Positions 45,739-54,943 are shown, numbered from the stretch's first letter. The stretch: DNA of 64,000 bases from Streptomyces collinus Tu 365 (GCF_000444875.1 NC_021985.1:4670170-4734169); one strand, 5' to 3'. The notes: generated by a model not told the origin, from the sequence alone. Numbers and translations: made by a program.

Positions 45739-47694
45739 CTAGTCCTCGCTGGGCGCGGCCGGGAGCTTGTCCTGGATGAGGTCCATGACCGTGGAGTCCG
45801 TCAGCGTGGTGACGTCACCGAGCTGACGGTTCTCGGCCACGTCCCGCAGGAGGCGGCGCATGATCTTGCCGGAGCGGGTCTTGGGCAGTTCCGCGACCGG
45901 CAGGATGCGCTTGGGCTTGGCGATCGGTCCGAGCGTGGCGCCGACGTGGTCGCGGAGCTGGCCGATCAGCTTGTCGTCCTCGGACGCCGTGCCGCGCAGG
46001 ATGACGAAGGCGACGATGGCCTGGCCGGTGGTCTCGTCGGCGGCGCCGACGACGGCCGCCTCGGCGACCGACGGGTGCGAGACCAGGGCCGACTCCACCT
46101 CGGTGGTGGAGATGTTGTGCCCGGACACGAGCATCACGTCGTCGACCCGGCCGAGCAGCCAGATGTCGCCGTCGTCGTCCTTCTTCGCACCGTCGCCGGC
46201 GAAGTACTTGCCCTCGAAGCGCGACCAGTAGGTGTCGAGGAACCGCTGGTCGTCGCCCCAGATGGTGCGCAGCATCGACGGCCACGGCTCGGTGAGGACC
46301 AGATAGCCGCCACCGCCGTTGGGCACCTCGTTCGCCTCGTCGTCCACCACCGTGGCGGAGATGCCGGGCAGCGGGGTCTGCGCGGAGCCGGGCTTGGCCT
46401 CGGTGACGCCGGGCAGCGGCGAGATCATCATCGCGCCGGTCTCCGTCTGCCACCAGGTGTCCACGACGGGCGTCCGGTCCGCGCCGATGTTCTTGCGGTA
46501 CCAGACCCACGCCTCGGGGTTGATCGGCTCGCCCACGGAGCCGAGGATCCGCAGCGAGGTCAGGTCGAACCGCTCGGGGATGTCGTCGCCCCACTTCATG
46601 AAGGTGCGGATCGCGGTCGGCGCGGTGTAGAGGATCGTGACCCGGTACTTCTCGACGATCTCCCAGAACCGGCCCTGATGCGGGGTGTCCGGGGTGCCCT
46701 CGTACATGACCTGCGTCGCGCCGTTGGCCAGCGGCCCGTACACGATGTACGAGTGCCCGGTGACCCAGCCGACGTCCGCCGTGCACCAGTAGACGTCCGT
46801 CTCCGGCTTGAGGTCGAACACCGCCCAGTGCGTGTACGCCGTCTGGGTGAGGTAGCCGCCGGAGGTGTGCAGGATGCCCTTCGGCTTACCCGTCGTGCCG
46901 GAGGTGTAGAGGATGAACAGCGGGTGCTCCGCCTCGAACGCCTCCGGGGTGTGCTCGGCGGACTGGCGCTCCACCAGCTCGTGCCACCACACGTCCCGGC
47001 CGCTGTCGAAGGCCACGTCCTGCCCGGTGCGGCGCACCACCAGCACGTGCTCCACGTTGTCGACCTTGGCGATCGCCTCGTCGACGGCCGGCTTCAGGGC
47101 GGACGGCTTGCCGCGCCGGTAGCCGCCGTCGGCGGTGATGACGACCTTGGCGTCCGCGTCCCGGATCCGGGTGGCGAGGGCGTCGGCCGAGAAGCCGCCG
47201 AAGACCACCGAGTGGGCCGCGCCGATCCTGGCCGAGGCCAGCATCGCGATCGCGGTCTCCGGGATCATCGGCATGTAGATGGCGACCCGGTCGCCCTTGC
47301 GCACACCCAGCTCCAGCAGGGCGTTGGCCGCCTTGGAGACCTCGTCCTTCAGCTCCGCGTAGGTGATCGAGCGGCTGTCGCCGGGCTCACCCTCGAAGTG
47401 GATGGCGACCCGGTCGCCGTTCCCGGCCTCGACATGCCGGTCCACGCAGTTGTAGGCGACGTTCAGCTCGCCGTCCTTGAACCACTTCGCGAACGGAGGG
47501 TTCGACCAGTCCAGTGTCTCGGACGGTTCCTTGGCCCAGGTCAGCCGGCGGGCCTGCTCGGCCCAGAAGCCGAGCCTGTCAGCCTTGGCCTGTTCGTACG
47601 CCTCTGCCGTGACGTTGGCGTTCTGGGCCAGGTCAGCGGGCGGCGCGAAGCGTCGCTCCTCCTTCAAGAGGTTGGCCAGGCTTTCGTTGCTCAC
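45739..47694 (-). CDS. acsA: Acetyl-CoA synthetase
   Basis: The 651-residue protein activates acetate to acetyl-CoA through acetyl-AMP. Core motifs are YTSGTTGKPKGI, the ADVGWVTGHSYIVYGPL block, DTWWQTETGAM and the C-terminal PKTRSGKIMRR, whose Lys is the residue inactivated by reversible acetylation in this family. The GTG at 47694 (VSNESLANLL) has AAAGGGAGA just upstream; an ATG 42 bases earlier lacks one. It is followed by a terminator and is transcribed alone. Confidence 0.95.
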   Translation of the reverse strand: MSNESLANLLKEERRFAPPADLAQNANVTAEAYEQAKADRLGFWAEQARRLTWAKEPSETLDWSNPPFAKWFKDGELNVAYNCVDRHVEAGNGDRVAIHFEGEPGDSRSITYAELKDEVSKAANALLELGVRKGDRVAIYMPMIPETAIAMLASARIGAAHSVVFGGFSADALATRIRDADAKVVITADGGYRRGKPSALKPAVDEAIAKVDNVEHVLVVRRTGQDVAFDSGRDVWWHELVERQSAEHTPEAFEAEHPLFILYTSGTTGKPKGILHTSGGYLTQTAYTHWAVFDLKPETDVYWCTADVGWVTGHSYIVYGPLANGATQVMYEGTPDTPHQGRFWEIVEKYRVTILYTAPTAIRTFMKWGDDIPERFDLTSLRILGSVGEPINPEAWVWYRKNIGADRTPVVDTWWQTETGAMMISPLPGVTEAKPGSAQTPLPGISATVVDDEANEVPNGGGGYLVLTEPWPSMLRTIWGDDQRFLDTYWSRFEGKYFAGDGAKKDDDGDIWLLGRVDDVMLVSGHNISTTEVESALVSHPSVAEAAVVGAADETTGQAIVAFVILRGTASEDDKLIGQLRDHVGATLGPIAKPKRILPVAELPKTRSGKIMRRLLRDVAENRQLGDVTTLTDSTVMDLIQDKLPAAPSED

Positions 47695-47802
47695 GACATC
47701 TCCCTTTCCCAGGGTGTCCGTTGTGTCCCAGGCCACAGCTCATCAGACGCGGGGGGCCGGTGACAAGGGTCGACGGCCAAATTGGTTTAGACCTGTCGGG
47801 AG

Positions 47803-50253
47803 TCAGGTCGCTCGGACCGGACTGCGGGCCTCTTTCACAGCGGTCACGTCCCTACCCTCAACCTTCCCCTCCTGACCCTCCTTCCCCTCCTCTTCCTCGT
47901 GCTCGTCCTCCATTCCCCACCGCCTCGCCGGTGGCCCGCCCGCGGCCTCGGCGTCGTCGGCGTTCTCGGTCACCTCACCGAACACCCCGCCCTCCGCCGC
48001 CCCGTCGAGCAGGTACGCCTGCGCCTCGCCCACGTGGAAGTACATCCCGTGCAGCTCAAGCGCACCCGCCGCCAGGGCGCGGGCCACCGGGCCATGGGCC
48101 CGCAGGTGATCCAGCTGCTGGACCACGTTGGTCAGGCACAGCCGCTCCACCGCGTCGGCGGAAGCCCGCCCGGCCAGCCGGGGCCCGGCCCGGTGGTCCT
48201 CGGCCATCCGGGTGAGGCTCGGCAGCCCGTGCCGGAGCCACCGCTTCAGCGGAGTCGCCGCGTCCCCGGGTCCGGCGGCCAGCAGCGCCTGCATCGCCCC
48301 GCATCCCGAGTGCCCGCACACGGTGATCGACCGGACCTTCAGCACCTCCACCGCGTACTCGATGGCGGCGGCCACCGAGTCGTCACCGTGCTCCTCGCCC
48401 GGCGGCGGCACCAGGTTGCCGACGTTGCGGACGACGAACAGATCGCCGGGACCACTGGCGGTGATCATGGACGTGACGAGCCGGGAGTCGGCACAGGTGA
48501 GGAAGAGCTGCGAGGGCCGCTGCCCCTCCCGCGCCAGCCGCGCCAGCTCCTCCCGCACCAGCGGGGCGGTGTTCCGCTGGAACGAGCTGATGCCGCGGGC
48601 CAGCTCCTGGGCCGCCGGCACCGCCGGTGCCGCGGGACCCGGGGAAGCGCCGGTGAGGCAGGTGCGGTGGTTGCGCCAGGGCGTCCAGGGCCGGCACCGG
48701 CAGACGGCGGCCGGGGCGGGTTCGGCGGTCCGGACCGCCGCGCGCCGGCCCCTCAGCTCGGCCGAGCCGCCCCGGGCGGTGTGGGAGTTCTGCCAGTCCT
48801 GCAGTGACTCGTACGCCGCGTGGTCCATGAACGAACCGTCCAGTTCCACCACGGCGTGGGCGCCTTGGGGTACGAGATGCAGGGCTCTGCTGAGCCGGGG
48901 TACGGCGAGGAACGTCAGCTGGCCTCGTACGTGGACGCGATGGACTCCTTCCTTCTGGTCGTGCGTGATCCGGGTGCGGGTGAGGCGGTGAAGGGCGAGC
49001 GCGACGGCCACGGCGACCCCGAGGGCCACGCCGGCCAGCACGCCGAGGAACACCACGCCGAGGGTGGTGGCGGCGTACACCAGCACCTCGCGGTGGCGGG
49101 TCACCGTGCGGATGTGGTGCAGGGACACCATCTGGATGCCGACGGCCATCACCAGGGCGGCGAGCGAGGCGAGGGGGATCCGCTCCAGGAGCGGGACCAT
49201 CAGCAGCGCGGCGACTACTACGAAAACGCCGTGCAGCATCGTGGAGTTCCGGCTCACGGCACCTGAATTCACATTCGCCGTGCTGCGCACGGCCACCCCC
49301 GCGACCGGCAGTCCGCCGAGGGTCCCGGAGACGATGTTGGCGGCGCCCTGGCCGAGCAGTTCGCGGTCGAGGTTCGACCGTCCGACGTGGGCGGACCCGG
49401 GCCGGGCGGTCACCAGCTTGTCCACGGCGACCGCGCCGAGCAGGGACTGCACGCTGCACACCAGCGTGGTGGTGAGCACGGCAGCGGCGACACCGAGCAC
49501 CGGCCCCTCGGGCAGTCCGGCCAGCGCGTGGCTGCTCCAGGACGGCAGGCCGACCCGGGGCAGTGCCAGCCCGCTCAGCGCGGCGGTCGCGGTCGCCCCG
49601 GCCACGGCGACCAGAGCCGCGGGGATCCGGCGCAGCAGGCGGCCGGCCCGGCCCGGGATGCGCGGCCAGGCCAGCAGCAGGGTCAGGGTCAGGGCGCTCA
49701 TCGACACGGCGGCCGGGTCCACGCGGGCCAACTGGGCGGGCAGGGCTTCGAGGTTGGCGAGGACCGAGCTGTCCGGGCTGCCGCCCAGGACGATGTGCAG
49801 CTGCGCCACGGCGATGGTGACGCCGATGCCGGCGAGCATGCCGTGCACCACGGCGGGGCTGACGGCGAGCGCGCCGCGCGCCACGCGCAGACAGCCGAGC
49901 CCGAGTTGGGCGAGTCCGGCGAGGACGGTGATGCCGCAGGTGGTCCGCCAGCCGTAGCGGTGGATCAGGTCGGCCGTGACGACGGTGAGTCCGGCCGCGG
50001 GTCCGCTGACCTGGAGGGGGCAGCCGCCGAGCCGGCCGGCGACCAGTCCGCCGACGGCGGCGGCGACCAGCCCGGCCTGGAGCGGGGCGCCGGTGGCCAG
50101 GGCGATGCCGAGGGAGAGGGGCAGGGCGATCAGGAAGACCGCCACGGACGCGGACAGGTCGGCGCCCTCGACACGGAAGCGGCGGTGCCCGGCCGCCGGG
50201 GGGCCGTGCGGCGGGTGGGGGTGCTGGGTGCGAGGGGGTGCGCAGGCTGGCAT
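47803..50253 (-). CDS. SulP transporter-STAS-carbonic anhydrase fusion
   Basis: The product is 816 residues from the ATG at 50253, which has GGAGGAGACGGG upstream. Residues 25-430 are a SulP anion transporter with QVSGPAAGLTV and a dense set of membrane spans. Residues 435-505 resemble a STAS domain (VRGQLTFLAVPRL...VVELDGSFMDHAAYESL). From about 550 on it is a beta-carbonic anhydrase with the zinc ligands Cys in CADSRL near 584 and His/Cys in GHSGCGAM near 644-647. Such fusions are thought to import bicarbonate and interconvert it with CO2. The Glu/Lys-rich C-terminus is low complexity. It is divergent from the deacetylase-like gene. Confidence 0.9.
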   Translation of the reverse strand: MPACAPPRTQHPHPPHGPPAAGHRRFRVEGADLSASVAVFLIALPLSLGIALATGAPLQAGLVAAAVGGLVAGRLGGCPLQVSGPAAGLTVVTADLIHRYGWRTTCGITVLAGLAQLGLGCLRVARGALAVSPAVVHGMLAGIGVTIAVAQLHIVLGGSPDSSVLANLEALPAQLARVDPAAVSMSALTLTLLLAWPRIPGRAGRLLRRIPAALVAVAGATATAALSGLALPRVGLPSWSSHALAGLPEGPVLGVAAAVLTTTLVCSVQSLLGAVAVDKLVTARPGSAHVGRSNLDRELLGQGAANIVSGTLGGLPVAGVAVRSTANVNSGAVSRNSTMLHGVFVVVAALLMVPLLERIPLASLAALVMAVGIQMVSLHHIRTVTRHREVLVYAATTLGVVFLGVLAGVALGVAVAVALALHRLTRTRITHDQKEGVHRVHVRGQLTFLAVPRLSRALHLVPQGAHAVVELDGSFMDHAAYESLQDWQNSHTARGGSAELRGRRAAVRTAEPAPAAVCRCRPWTPWRNHRTCLTGASPGPAAPAVPAAQELARGISSFQRNTAPLVREELARLAREGQRPSQLFLTCADSRLVTSMITASGPGDLFVVRNVGNLVPPPGEEHGDDSVAAAIEYAVEVLKVRSITVCGHSGCGAMQALLAAGPGDAATPLKRWLRHGLPSLTRMAEDHRAGPRLAGRASADAVERLCLTNVVQQLDHLRAHGPVARALAAGALELHGMYFHVGEAQAYLLDGAAEGGVFGEVTENADDAEAAGGPPARRWGMEDEHEEEEGKEGQEGKVEGRDVTAVKEARSPVRAT

Positions 50254-50585
50254 GGTCCCGTCTCCTCCGGGTGGGCGCGGTCGTGGGCCGGTGTTCCCTG
50301 GGGCGGCGAGCCGGTCGCTGCCGTGGGGGCACGGCGTGCAGCGGCGGTATGCGATCAAAACTTGGTAAACGAACCGTAATGGAACGTAAAGGCTATGCAT
50401 AGCTTTTCGTGGCAAATGGAGTACGGCCTCACTCAGCCGAATGAAGCGGTCATTTCATCGGCTTGTCGTATTAATTCCCTCTCGGCTCCGTGCGACTTTG
50501 GCGGCGCTGCCGGCACAACCCGGCAGACCACCGGAAAACGCCCTCGTCAGCGTTTGCCTGAGAGAAGGAAGAAGGTGGGCGGAAG
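50254..50585. promoter_or_regulatory. Divergent promoter region with palindromes
   Basis: This 332-base region is AT-rich between 50345 and 50475. It carries the perfect palindrome GCTATGCATAGC at 50392-50403. An imperfect hairpin at 50435-50463 has a stem of AGCCG-ATGAA with one bulged A. It serves the SulP fusion and the deacetylase-like gene. No protein gene is visible. Confidence 0.5.
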
Positions 50586-51851
50586 ATGGCCGCCACCCAG
50601 AGGATCGCCGTCGGCGCCATGGTCGCCGCGGCCTGTGCGACATCGCTGGCCGGCTGTGCGGCCGGCTCCCCCGGCACCAAGGAAGGAGCGCCCGGCCCGC
50701 GGAAGGGCGCGCCCGCGCCCGGGAGCGTGGTCCGGCTGATCGGCGACGGATCCACCGCATACACCGGTGCCCAGCCGCACCTGCCCGTGCCGGAGCGGCT
50801 CAAGCCCGGTGAGAAGCCTCCGCAGTTCGTGGTGTTCTCGTGGGACGGGGCCGGCGAGGACAGCCAGAAGCTGTTCTCCCACTTCCGCAAGGTCGCCAAG
50901 GAGAACCACGCGACGATGACGTATTTCCTCAGCGGCGTCTACATGCTGCCCGAGGACAAGCGTGACCTGTACAGACCTCCGCAGCACGCGCCCGGAAGCT
51001 CGGAGATCGGCTTCAACGACCAGCAGGGCATCGCCGACACGCTCAAGCAGGTGCGGCTCGCCTGGCTGGAGGGCAACGAGATCGGCACCCACTTCAACGG
51101 CCATTTCTGCGGCACCGACGGCGGCGTCGGCCAGTGGTCGGTGAAGGAGTGGAAGAGCGAGATCGCCCAGGCCAAGCAGTTCGTGAAGACCTGGAAGACC
51201 AACACCGGGATGACGAAGGCCCCCGCGCTGCCCTTCGACTACGACAAGGAGCTGATCGGCGCCCGCACCCCCTGTCTGGAAGGGCAGAAGAACTTCCGGA
51301 AGGCGGCCACCGAACTGGGCCTCCGCTACGACTCCAGCGGTGTCAACCACCAGCTCTGGCCCCAGAAGCGCGAGGGCCTGTGGGACGTGTCGATGCAGCT
51401 CGTGCCCTTCCCCGGGCACGACTACGAGCAGTTGACCATGGACTACAACTTCATGGTCAACCAGTCCGGCACCCAGACCCAGGGCGACCCCGACAAGTTC
51501 GACTACTGGGGCGATCAGATGCGGGACGGCCTGCTCAAGGGCTTCTACCGGGCGTATGACGGCAACCGCGCCCCTCTGGTCATCGGCAACCACTTCGAGT
51601 CCTGGAACGGCGGCACCTACATGCGTGCCCTGGACGACGTGGTGAAGCAGGTGTGCAACAAGCCCGAGGTGCGCTGCGTCTCCTTCCACCAGCTCGTCGA
51701 CTGGCTCGACGCCCAGGACCCGCAGACGCTGGCGAAGCTGCGCACTCTCAAGGTGGGCGAGGCGCCCCGGCAGGGCTGGGCCTCCCTCCTCTCCGGCCGC
51801 CCGGCCCCGGCGCCCAAGGGGGTCCCCGGCGCGCCGGCGCTCAAGCAGTAG
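50586..51851 (+). CDS. Polysaccharide-deacetylase-like lipoprotein
   Basis: The 421-residue protein has a signal peptide with a lipobox (SLAGC). The mature part starts with an unstructured Pro/Gly segment. The NodB-like fold has FSWDGAGEDSQKL near residue 84, where Asp takes the usual place, and EIGTHFNGHFCG near residue 165 as the HxxxH site. It ends with WNGGTYMRALDDV and RCVSFHQLVDWL. The domain is longer than usual and was annotated as a secreted protein in relatives as I recall. Deacetylase activity is likely because the metal residues are kept. Confidence 0.78.
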   Translation: MAATQRIAVGAMVAAACATSLAGCAAGSPGTKEGAPGPRKGAPAPGSVVRLIGDGSTAYTGAQPHLPVPERLKPGEKPPQFVVFSWDGAGEDSQKLFSHFRKVAKENHATMTYFLSGVYMLPEDKRDLYRPPQHAPGSSEIGFNDQQGIADTLKQVRLAWLEGNEIGTHFNGHFCGTDGGVGQWSVKEWKSEIAQAKQFVKTWKTNTGMTKAPALPFDYDKELIGARTPCLEGQKNFRKAATELGLRYDSSGVNHQLWPQKREGLWDVSMQLVPFPGHDYEQLTMDYNFMVNQSGTQTQGDPDKFDYWGDQMRDGLLKGFYRAYDGNRAPLVIGNHFESWNGGTYMRALDDVVKQVCNKPEVRCVSFHQLVDWLDAQDPQTLAKLRTLKVGEAPRQGWASLLSGRPAPAPKGVPGAPALKQ

Positions 51852-51875
51852 ACGTCGGGCTGCGGCCCGTACACC

Positions 51876-52856
51876 TCAGGCGGGGGCCGCCACTTCCTCG
51901 CCGAGCACGAACTCGGGGTCGACCTGTGCCGCCAGGTCGGCCCCGGTGCGCTCATTGCCCCAGGCCTCGGCGTTCTTCAGGTGGAAGTGCACCATCTGGC
52001 GGGTGTAGCGCTCCGGGTCGCGCAGCCCGTAGGTGGCGTCGGCGGCGGTCCGCAGGGTGTGCAGGGCGTGGGCGTTGGCCTCCTCCAGGAGGTCGAACCG
52101 GGGCGGCCGGCCTTTCTCCATGGCACGCACCCAGTCCGAGTGCCCGACCGTCACGAGCAGGTCGTCCCCGACCTCCGAGCGGAGGAAGTCGATGTCGTCC
52201 TGCGCCTGGACCTTGTTGCCGACCACCTTCAGGGCGACGCCGAAGTCGCGGGCGTACTCCTTGTACTGGCGGTAGACGGAGACCCCCTTCCGGGTCGGCT
52301 CGGCGACGAGGAACGTCATGTCGAAGCGGGTGAACAGGCCGGAGGCGAACGAGTCCGAACCGGCCGTCATGTCGACCACGACGTACTCGTCGGGGCCGTC
52401 GACGAGATGGTTCAGGAACAGCTCCACCGCTCCGGTCTTGGAGTGGTAGCAGGCGACCCCCAGGTCGGCGTCCGTGAAGGGGCCGGTGACCATCAAACGG
52501 ACGGCGCCGCCGTCGAGTTCCACCGGGCGGGCGCAGGCGTCGTAGACCGGGTTGGGCTCCCGGACCCGGACCAGCCGCGAGCCCCTGCCGGGCGGGGTGG
52601 TCTTGATCATCGTCTCCGCGGAGGCGATGCGCGGGTTGGAGCCGCGCAGGTGGTTCTTGATCAGCGGCAGCCGTTCGCCCATGGCGGGCAGCGCGGCCGC
52701 CTCCGCCTCCTCGAGCCCGAGCGCGGGGCCGAGGTGCTGGTTGATGTCGGCGTCGATGGCGACCACCGGAGCGCCGGCGGCCACGACGTGGCGGACGAAG
52801 AGGGAGGAGAGCGTCGTCTTGCCGCTGCCGCCCTTCCCGACGAAAGCAATTTTCAT
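51876..52856 (-). CDS. CooC/MinD-like ATP-binding protein
   Basis: The 326-residue protein starts MKIAFVGKGGSGKTTLSSLF, a deviant Walker A with the signature Lys. DADINQHLG follows as switch I, and VVVDMTAGSDSFASGLF as switch II. The NKVQAQDD motif fits the nucleotide base site. The family resembles CooC, which loads nickel into CO dehydrogenase, but no CODH is nearby and the CxC of CooC is not evident. The start may be ATG 52856 or the GTG/TTG a few codons earlier. It is divergent from the Fic-like gene. Confidence 0.82.
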   Translation of the reverse strand: MKIAFVGKGGSGKTTLSSLFVRHVVAAGAPVVAIDADINQHLGPALGLEEAEAAALPAMGERLPLIKNHLRGSNPRIASAETMIKTTPPGRGSRLVRVREPNPVYDACARPVELDGGAVRLMVTGPFTDADLGVACYHSKTGAVELFLNHLVDGPDEYVVVDMTAGSDSFASGLFTRFDMTFLVAEPTRKGVSVYRQYKEYARDFGVALKVVGNKVQAQDDIDFLRSEVGDDLLVTVGHSDWVRAMEKGRPPRFDLLEEANAHALHTLRTAADATYGLRDPERYTRQMVHFHLKNAEAWGNERTGADLAAQVDPEFVLGEEVAAPA

Positions 52857-52943
52857 GTTCACCAAGGGTAGTCAAGTGGTAGCTGTATGTGGCAGTCGGA
52901 GTGAAGAAGACCACTCCTTCGTGGGCAGCGCGGGTGGGGTGCG

Positions 52944-52957
52944 TAGTGTCGTACTCA
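52944..52957 (+). promoter_or_regulatory. Putative -10 box and leaderless start of the Fic-like gene
   Basis: TAGTGT at 52944-52949 lies seven bases before the ATG. There is no ribosome binding site, so the transcript may begin at the A of the start codon. Confidence 0.4.
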
Positions 52958-53781
52958 TGAGTACGACAGGTGCGACCGCCGATCCGCTGGCGACGCTGGG
53001 CTCGCTGCCCGGCGTGGCCGAGTCCGTGGAGACCGTGCGCAAGGCCGTGGACCGGGTCTACGGGCACCGGATCATGCGGCGCCGCAGCAACGCGGTCACC
53101 TCCGAAGCCGCTCTGCGCGGCTCCCGCGGCTCGGCCGCGCTGTCCGGCGCCGACTGGGCTCTGGAGGAGGTCAGGCGGCGTACCGACTTCAGTGCCGACC
53201 CCGAGGCCCGCGTCGTGGGCGGGGCGCTGCGGCTGACCGCCGAGGCGGGCCAGCTGCTGTCCATCTGGCGACAGTCCCCCCTCAGGGTGCTGGCCCGGCT
53301 GCACCTGGTGGCCGCCGCGAGCGAGGGCCCGGAGACCGGCCGGCCGCGCCAGGCGGGCGAGGCGGTCGACGAGGCGCTGGTCGAGCTGCCGCTGCCGGAC
53401 GCGCCGGAGGTGTCCGGCCGGCTGGAGGGCCTGGCGGACCTGATCATCGCGGGATCCACCGCGCCCGCGCTGGTCACGGCCGCCGTGGTGCACGGGGAAC
53501 TGCTCGCTCTGCGCCCTTTCACCTCCCACAACGGCCTGATCGCGCGCGCGGCCGAGCGGATCGTCCTGATCGGCAGCGGACTCGACCCCAAGGCCGTCTG
53601 TCCGGCCGAGGTGGGTCACGCGGAACTGGGGCGCGCCTCCTACCTCGCCGCACTGGAGGGGTACGTGTCCGGCACGCCCGAGGGCATGGCGGCCTGGATC
53701 GCCCACTGCGGGCGGGCCGTGGAGCTGGGGGCGCGCGAGTCCACGGCGGTGTGCGAGGCGCTGCAGCGCGGGGCGGCCTGA
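52957..53781 (+). CDS. Degenerate Fic-fold protein
   Basis: The 274-residue protein has an all-helical architecture with a Fic-like loop LRPFTSHNGLIARAAER near residues 185-200. Canonical Fic has His-x-Phe-x-[DE]-Gly-Asn-Gly-Arg; here the catalytic His is replaced by Arg and the DGNGR core is altered to HNGLIAR, so AMP-transferase activity is doubtful. In relatives this is annotated loosely as an oxidoreductase. It is followed by a 12-bp perfect terminator and is divergent from the CooC-like ATPase. Confidence 0.7.
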   Translation: MSTTGATADPLATLGSLPGVAESVETVRKAVDRVYGHRIMRRRSNAVTSEAALRGSRGSAALSGADWALEEVRRRTDFSADPEARVVGGALRLTAEAGQLLSIWRQSPLRVLARLHLVAAASEGPETGRPRQAGEAVDEALVELPLPDAPEVSGRLEGLADLIIAGSTAPALVTAAVVHGELLALRPFTSHNGLIARAAERIVLIGSGLDPKAVCPAEVGHAELGRASYLAALEGYVSGTPEGMAAWIAHCGRAVELGARESTAVCEALQRGAA

Positions 53782-54109
53782 CGGAAGGGCCCGGAAACGG
53801 GTTGCGGCGGTACGAATACTCGTACCGCCGCTGGCATGTTCACCCGGTTACCAAGCGTCCTCGAAGTGTTGCCCATCAGGCCGGGAACTTTGCCCGTGAC
53901 CTGGTGCGGCTGGCCCGTAATCGACGGGTCGACGTCGCGTGGGTGCCCGGTGTTCATGCGGGGCTCCGTGGGCCAAGTGCGTAGTGGTAGGTGATCCTCT
54001 CGGATGTCCTTTGGTCGCGCGGGCCTGAAACCTTTGTACTGCAAGCCCGGACCAAGCGGAACCCCTGCCTGCACTTCTTTACTTTCACGTTCAAACAGGG
54101 GTGAATCGG
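53782..54109. ncRNA. Candidate locus of 6S-like RNA (scr3559)
   Basis: The intergenic region between the Fic-like gene and the HAD gene corresponds by synteny to the S. coelicolor SCO3558-SCO3559 gap, where a 6S-like RNA called scr3559 was reported. The 328 bases contain several stems (53804-53831, a TTGGTC/GACCAA stem near 54014-54060, an ACCCCTG/CAGGGGT stem near 54060-54100) and no convincing protein gene. The strand and ends cannot be fixed from sequence alone, and identity rests on position. Confidence 0.4.
53804..53831. terminator. Perfect 12-bp hairpin after the Fic-like gene
   Basis: GCGGCGGTACGA and its exact complement flank a 4-base loop (ATAC), 22 bases after the stop at 53781. 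It could also end an RNA transcribed from the minus strand. Confidence 0.75.
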
Positions 54110-54943
54110 TCAGGAAGTGACGCTCCGGCGCCGGCTGGCGTACCAGACGAGGCCCGCCGTGGCGGCCGCGGCTCCGATCGCCGCCGCGGCCACCAGTACC
54201 GGGCGGGGCGGCACGGAGAGCGCGGGCAGCCGCTGCTTGAGCCGGACCGGCCGGCGGAACTCCAGGACCGGCCACCCCCGGGCGACGGCCTCGCGGCGCA
54301 GCGCCCGGTCCGGATTCACGGCGTGCGGGTTCCCGACGGCCTGGAGCATCGGCAGGTCGGTCGCCGAGTCGCTGTAGGCGTAGCAGCGTTCGAGGTCGTA
54401 CCCCTCGGAGAGGGCGAGTTCCCTGACCGCCTCGGCCTTGGTCGGGCCGTAGGCGTAGTACTCCACCTCTCCGGTGAAGCAGCCGTCCTCGCCGACGACC
54501 ATGCGGGTGGCGACCACCCGGTCGGCGCCGAGCAGCTCGCCGATCGGCTCGACGACCTCGGCGCCCGAGGTCGAGACGATCACGACGTCTCGGCCGGCGG
54601 TGTGGTGCTGCTCGATGAGGGAGGCTGCCTCGTCGTAGATGAGCGGGTCGATCAGGTCGTGCAGGGTCTCGGCGACGATCTCCCGTACCTGCTGGACGTT
54701 CCAGCCGCGGCACATCGCGGACAGGTACTCACGCATCCGCTCCATCTGATCGTGGTCCAGTCCGCCGACCAGGAAGACGAACTGGGCATAGGCGGTCCGC
54801 AGTGCGACCCTGCGGTTGATCAGGCCACCCTGGTAGAAGGACTTGCTGAAGGTGAGCGTGCTCGACTTCGCAATGACCGTCTTGTCCAGGTCAAAGAAGG
54901 CCGCTGCGCGGGGCAAGGAGTGGTTTTCCACGCCCCTGAGCAT
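54110..54943 (-). CDS. HAD-IB family phosphatase with C-terminal membrane anchor
   Basis: The 277-residue protein has HAD motif I as FFDLDKTVIAKS near residue 17, motif II as VIVSTSGAEVVEP near 122, a conserved Lys in GPTKAEAV and motif III/IV as YSDSATDLPML. This is the SerB-like HAD-IB branch. A C-terminal hydrophobic segment followed by SRRR suggests membrane anchoring. In streptomycetes the product has been called morphological-differentiation-associated. The substrate is unknown. Confidence 0.87.
   Translation of the reverse strand: MLRGVENHSLPRAAAFFDLDKTVIAKSSTLTFSKSFYQGGLINRRVALRTAYAQFVFLVGGLDHDQMERMREYLSAMCRGWNVQQVREIVAETLHDLIDPLIYDEAASLIEQHHTAGRDVVIVSTSGAEVVEPIGELLGADRVVATRMVVGEDGCFTGEVEYYAYGPTKAEAVRELALSEGYDLERCYAYSDSATDLPMLQAVGNPHAVNPDRALRREAVARGWPVLEFRRPVRLKQRLPALSVPPRPVLVAAAAIGAAAATAGLVWYASRRRSVTS

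Noticed and set aside
50416..50585. A riboswitch upstream of the deacetylase-like lipoprotein
   Set aside because: Inverted repeats are present but no known riboswitch core motif could be recognised.
53751..53984. A 77-residue protein gene downstream of the Fic-like gene
   Set aside because: It starts inside the upstream gene, runs through the terminator hairpin and has no conserved features. The region is better explained by structured RNA.
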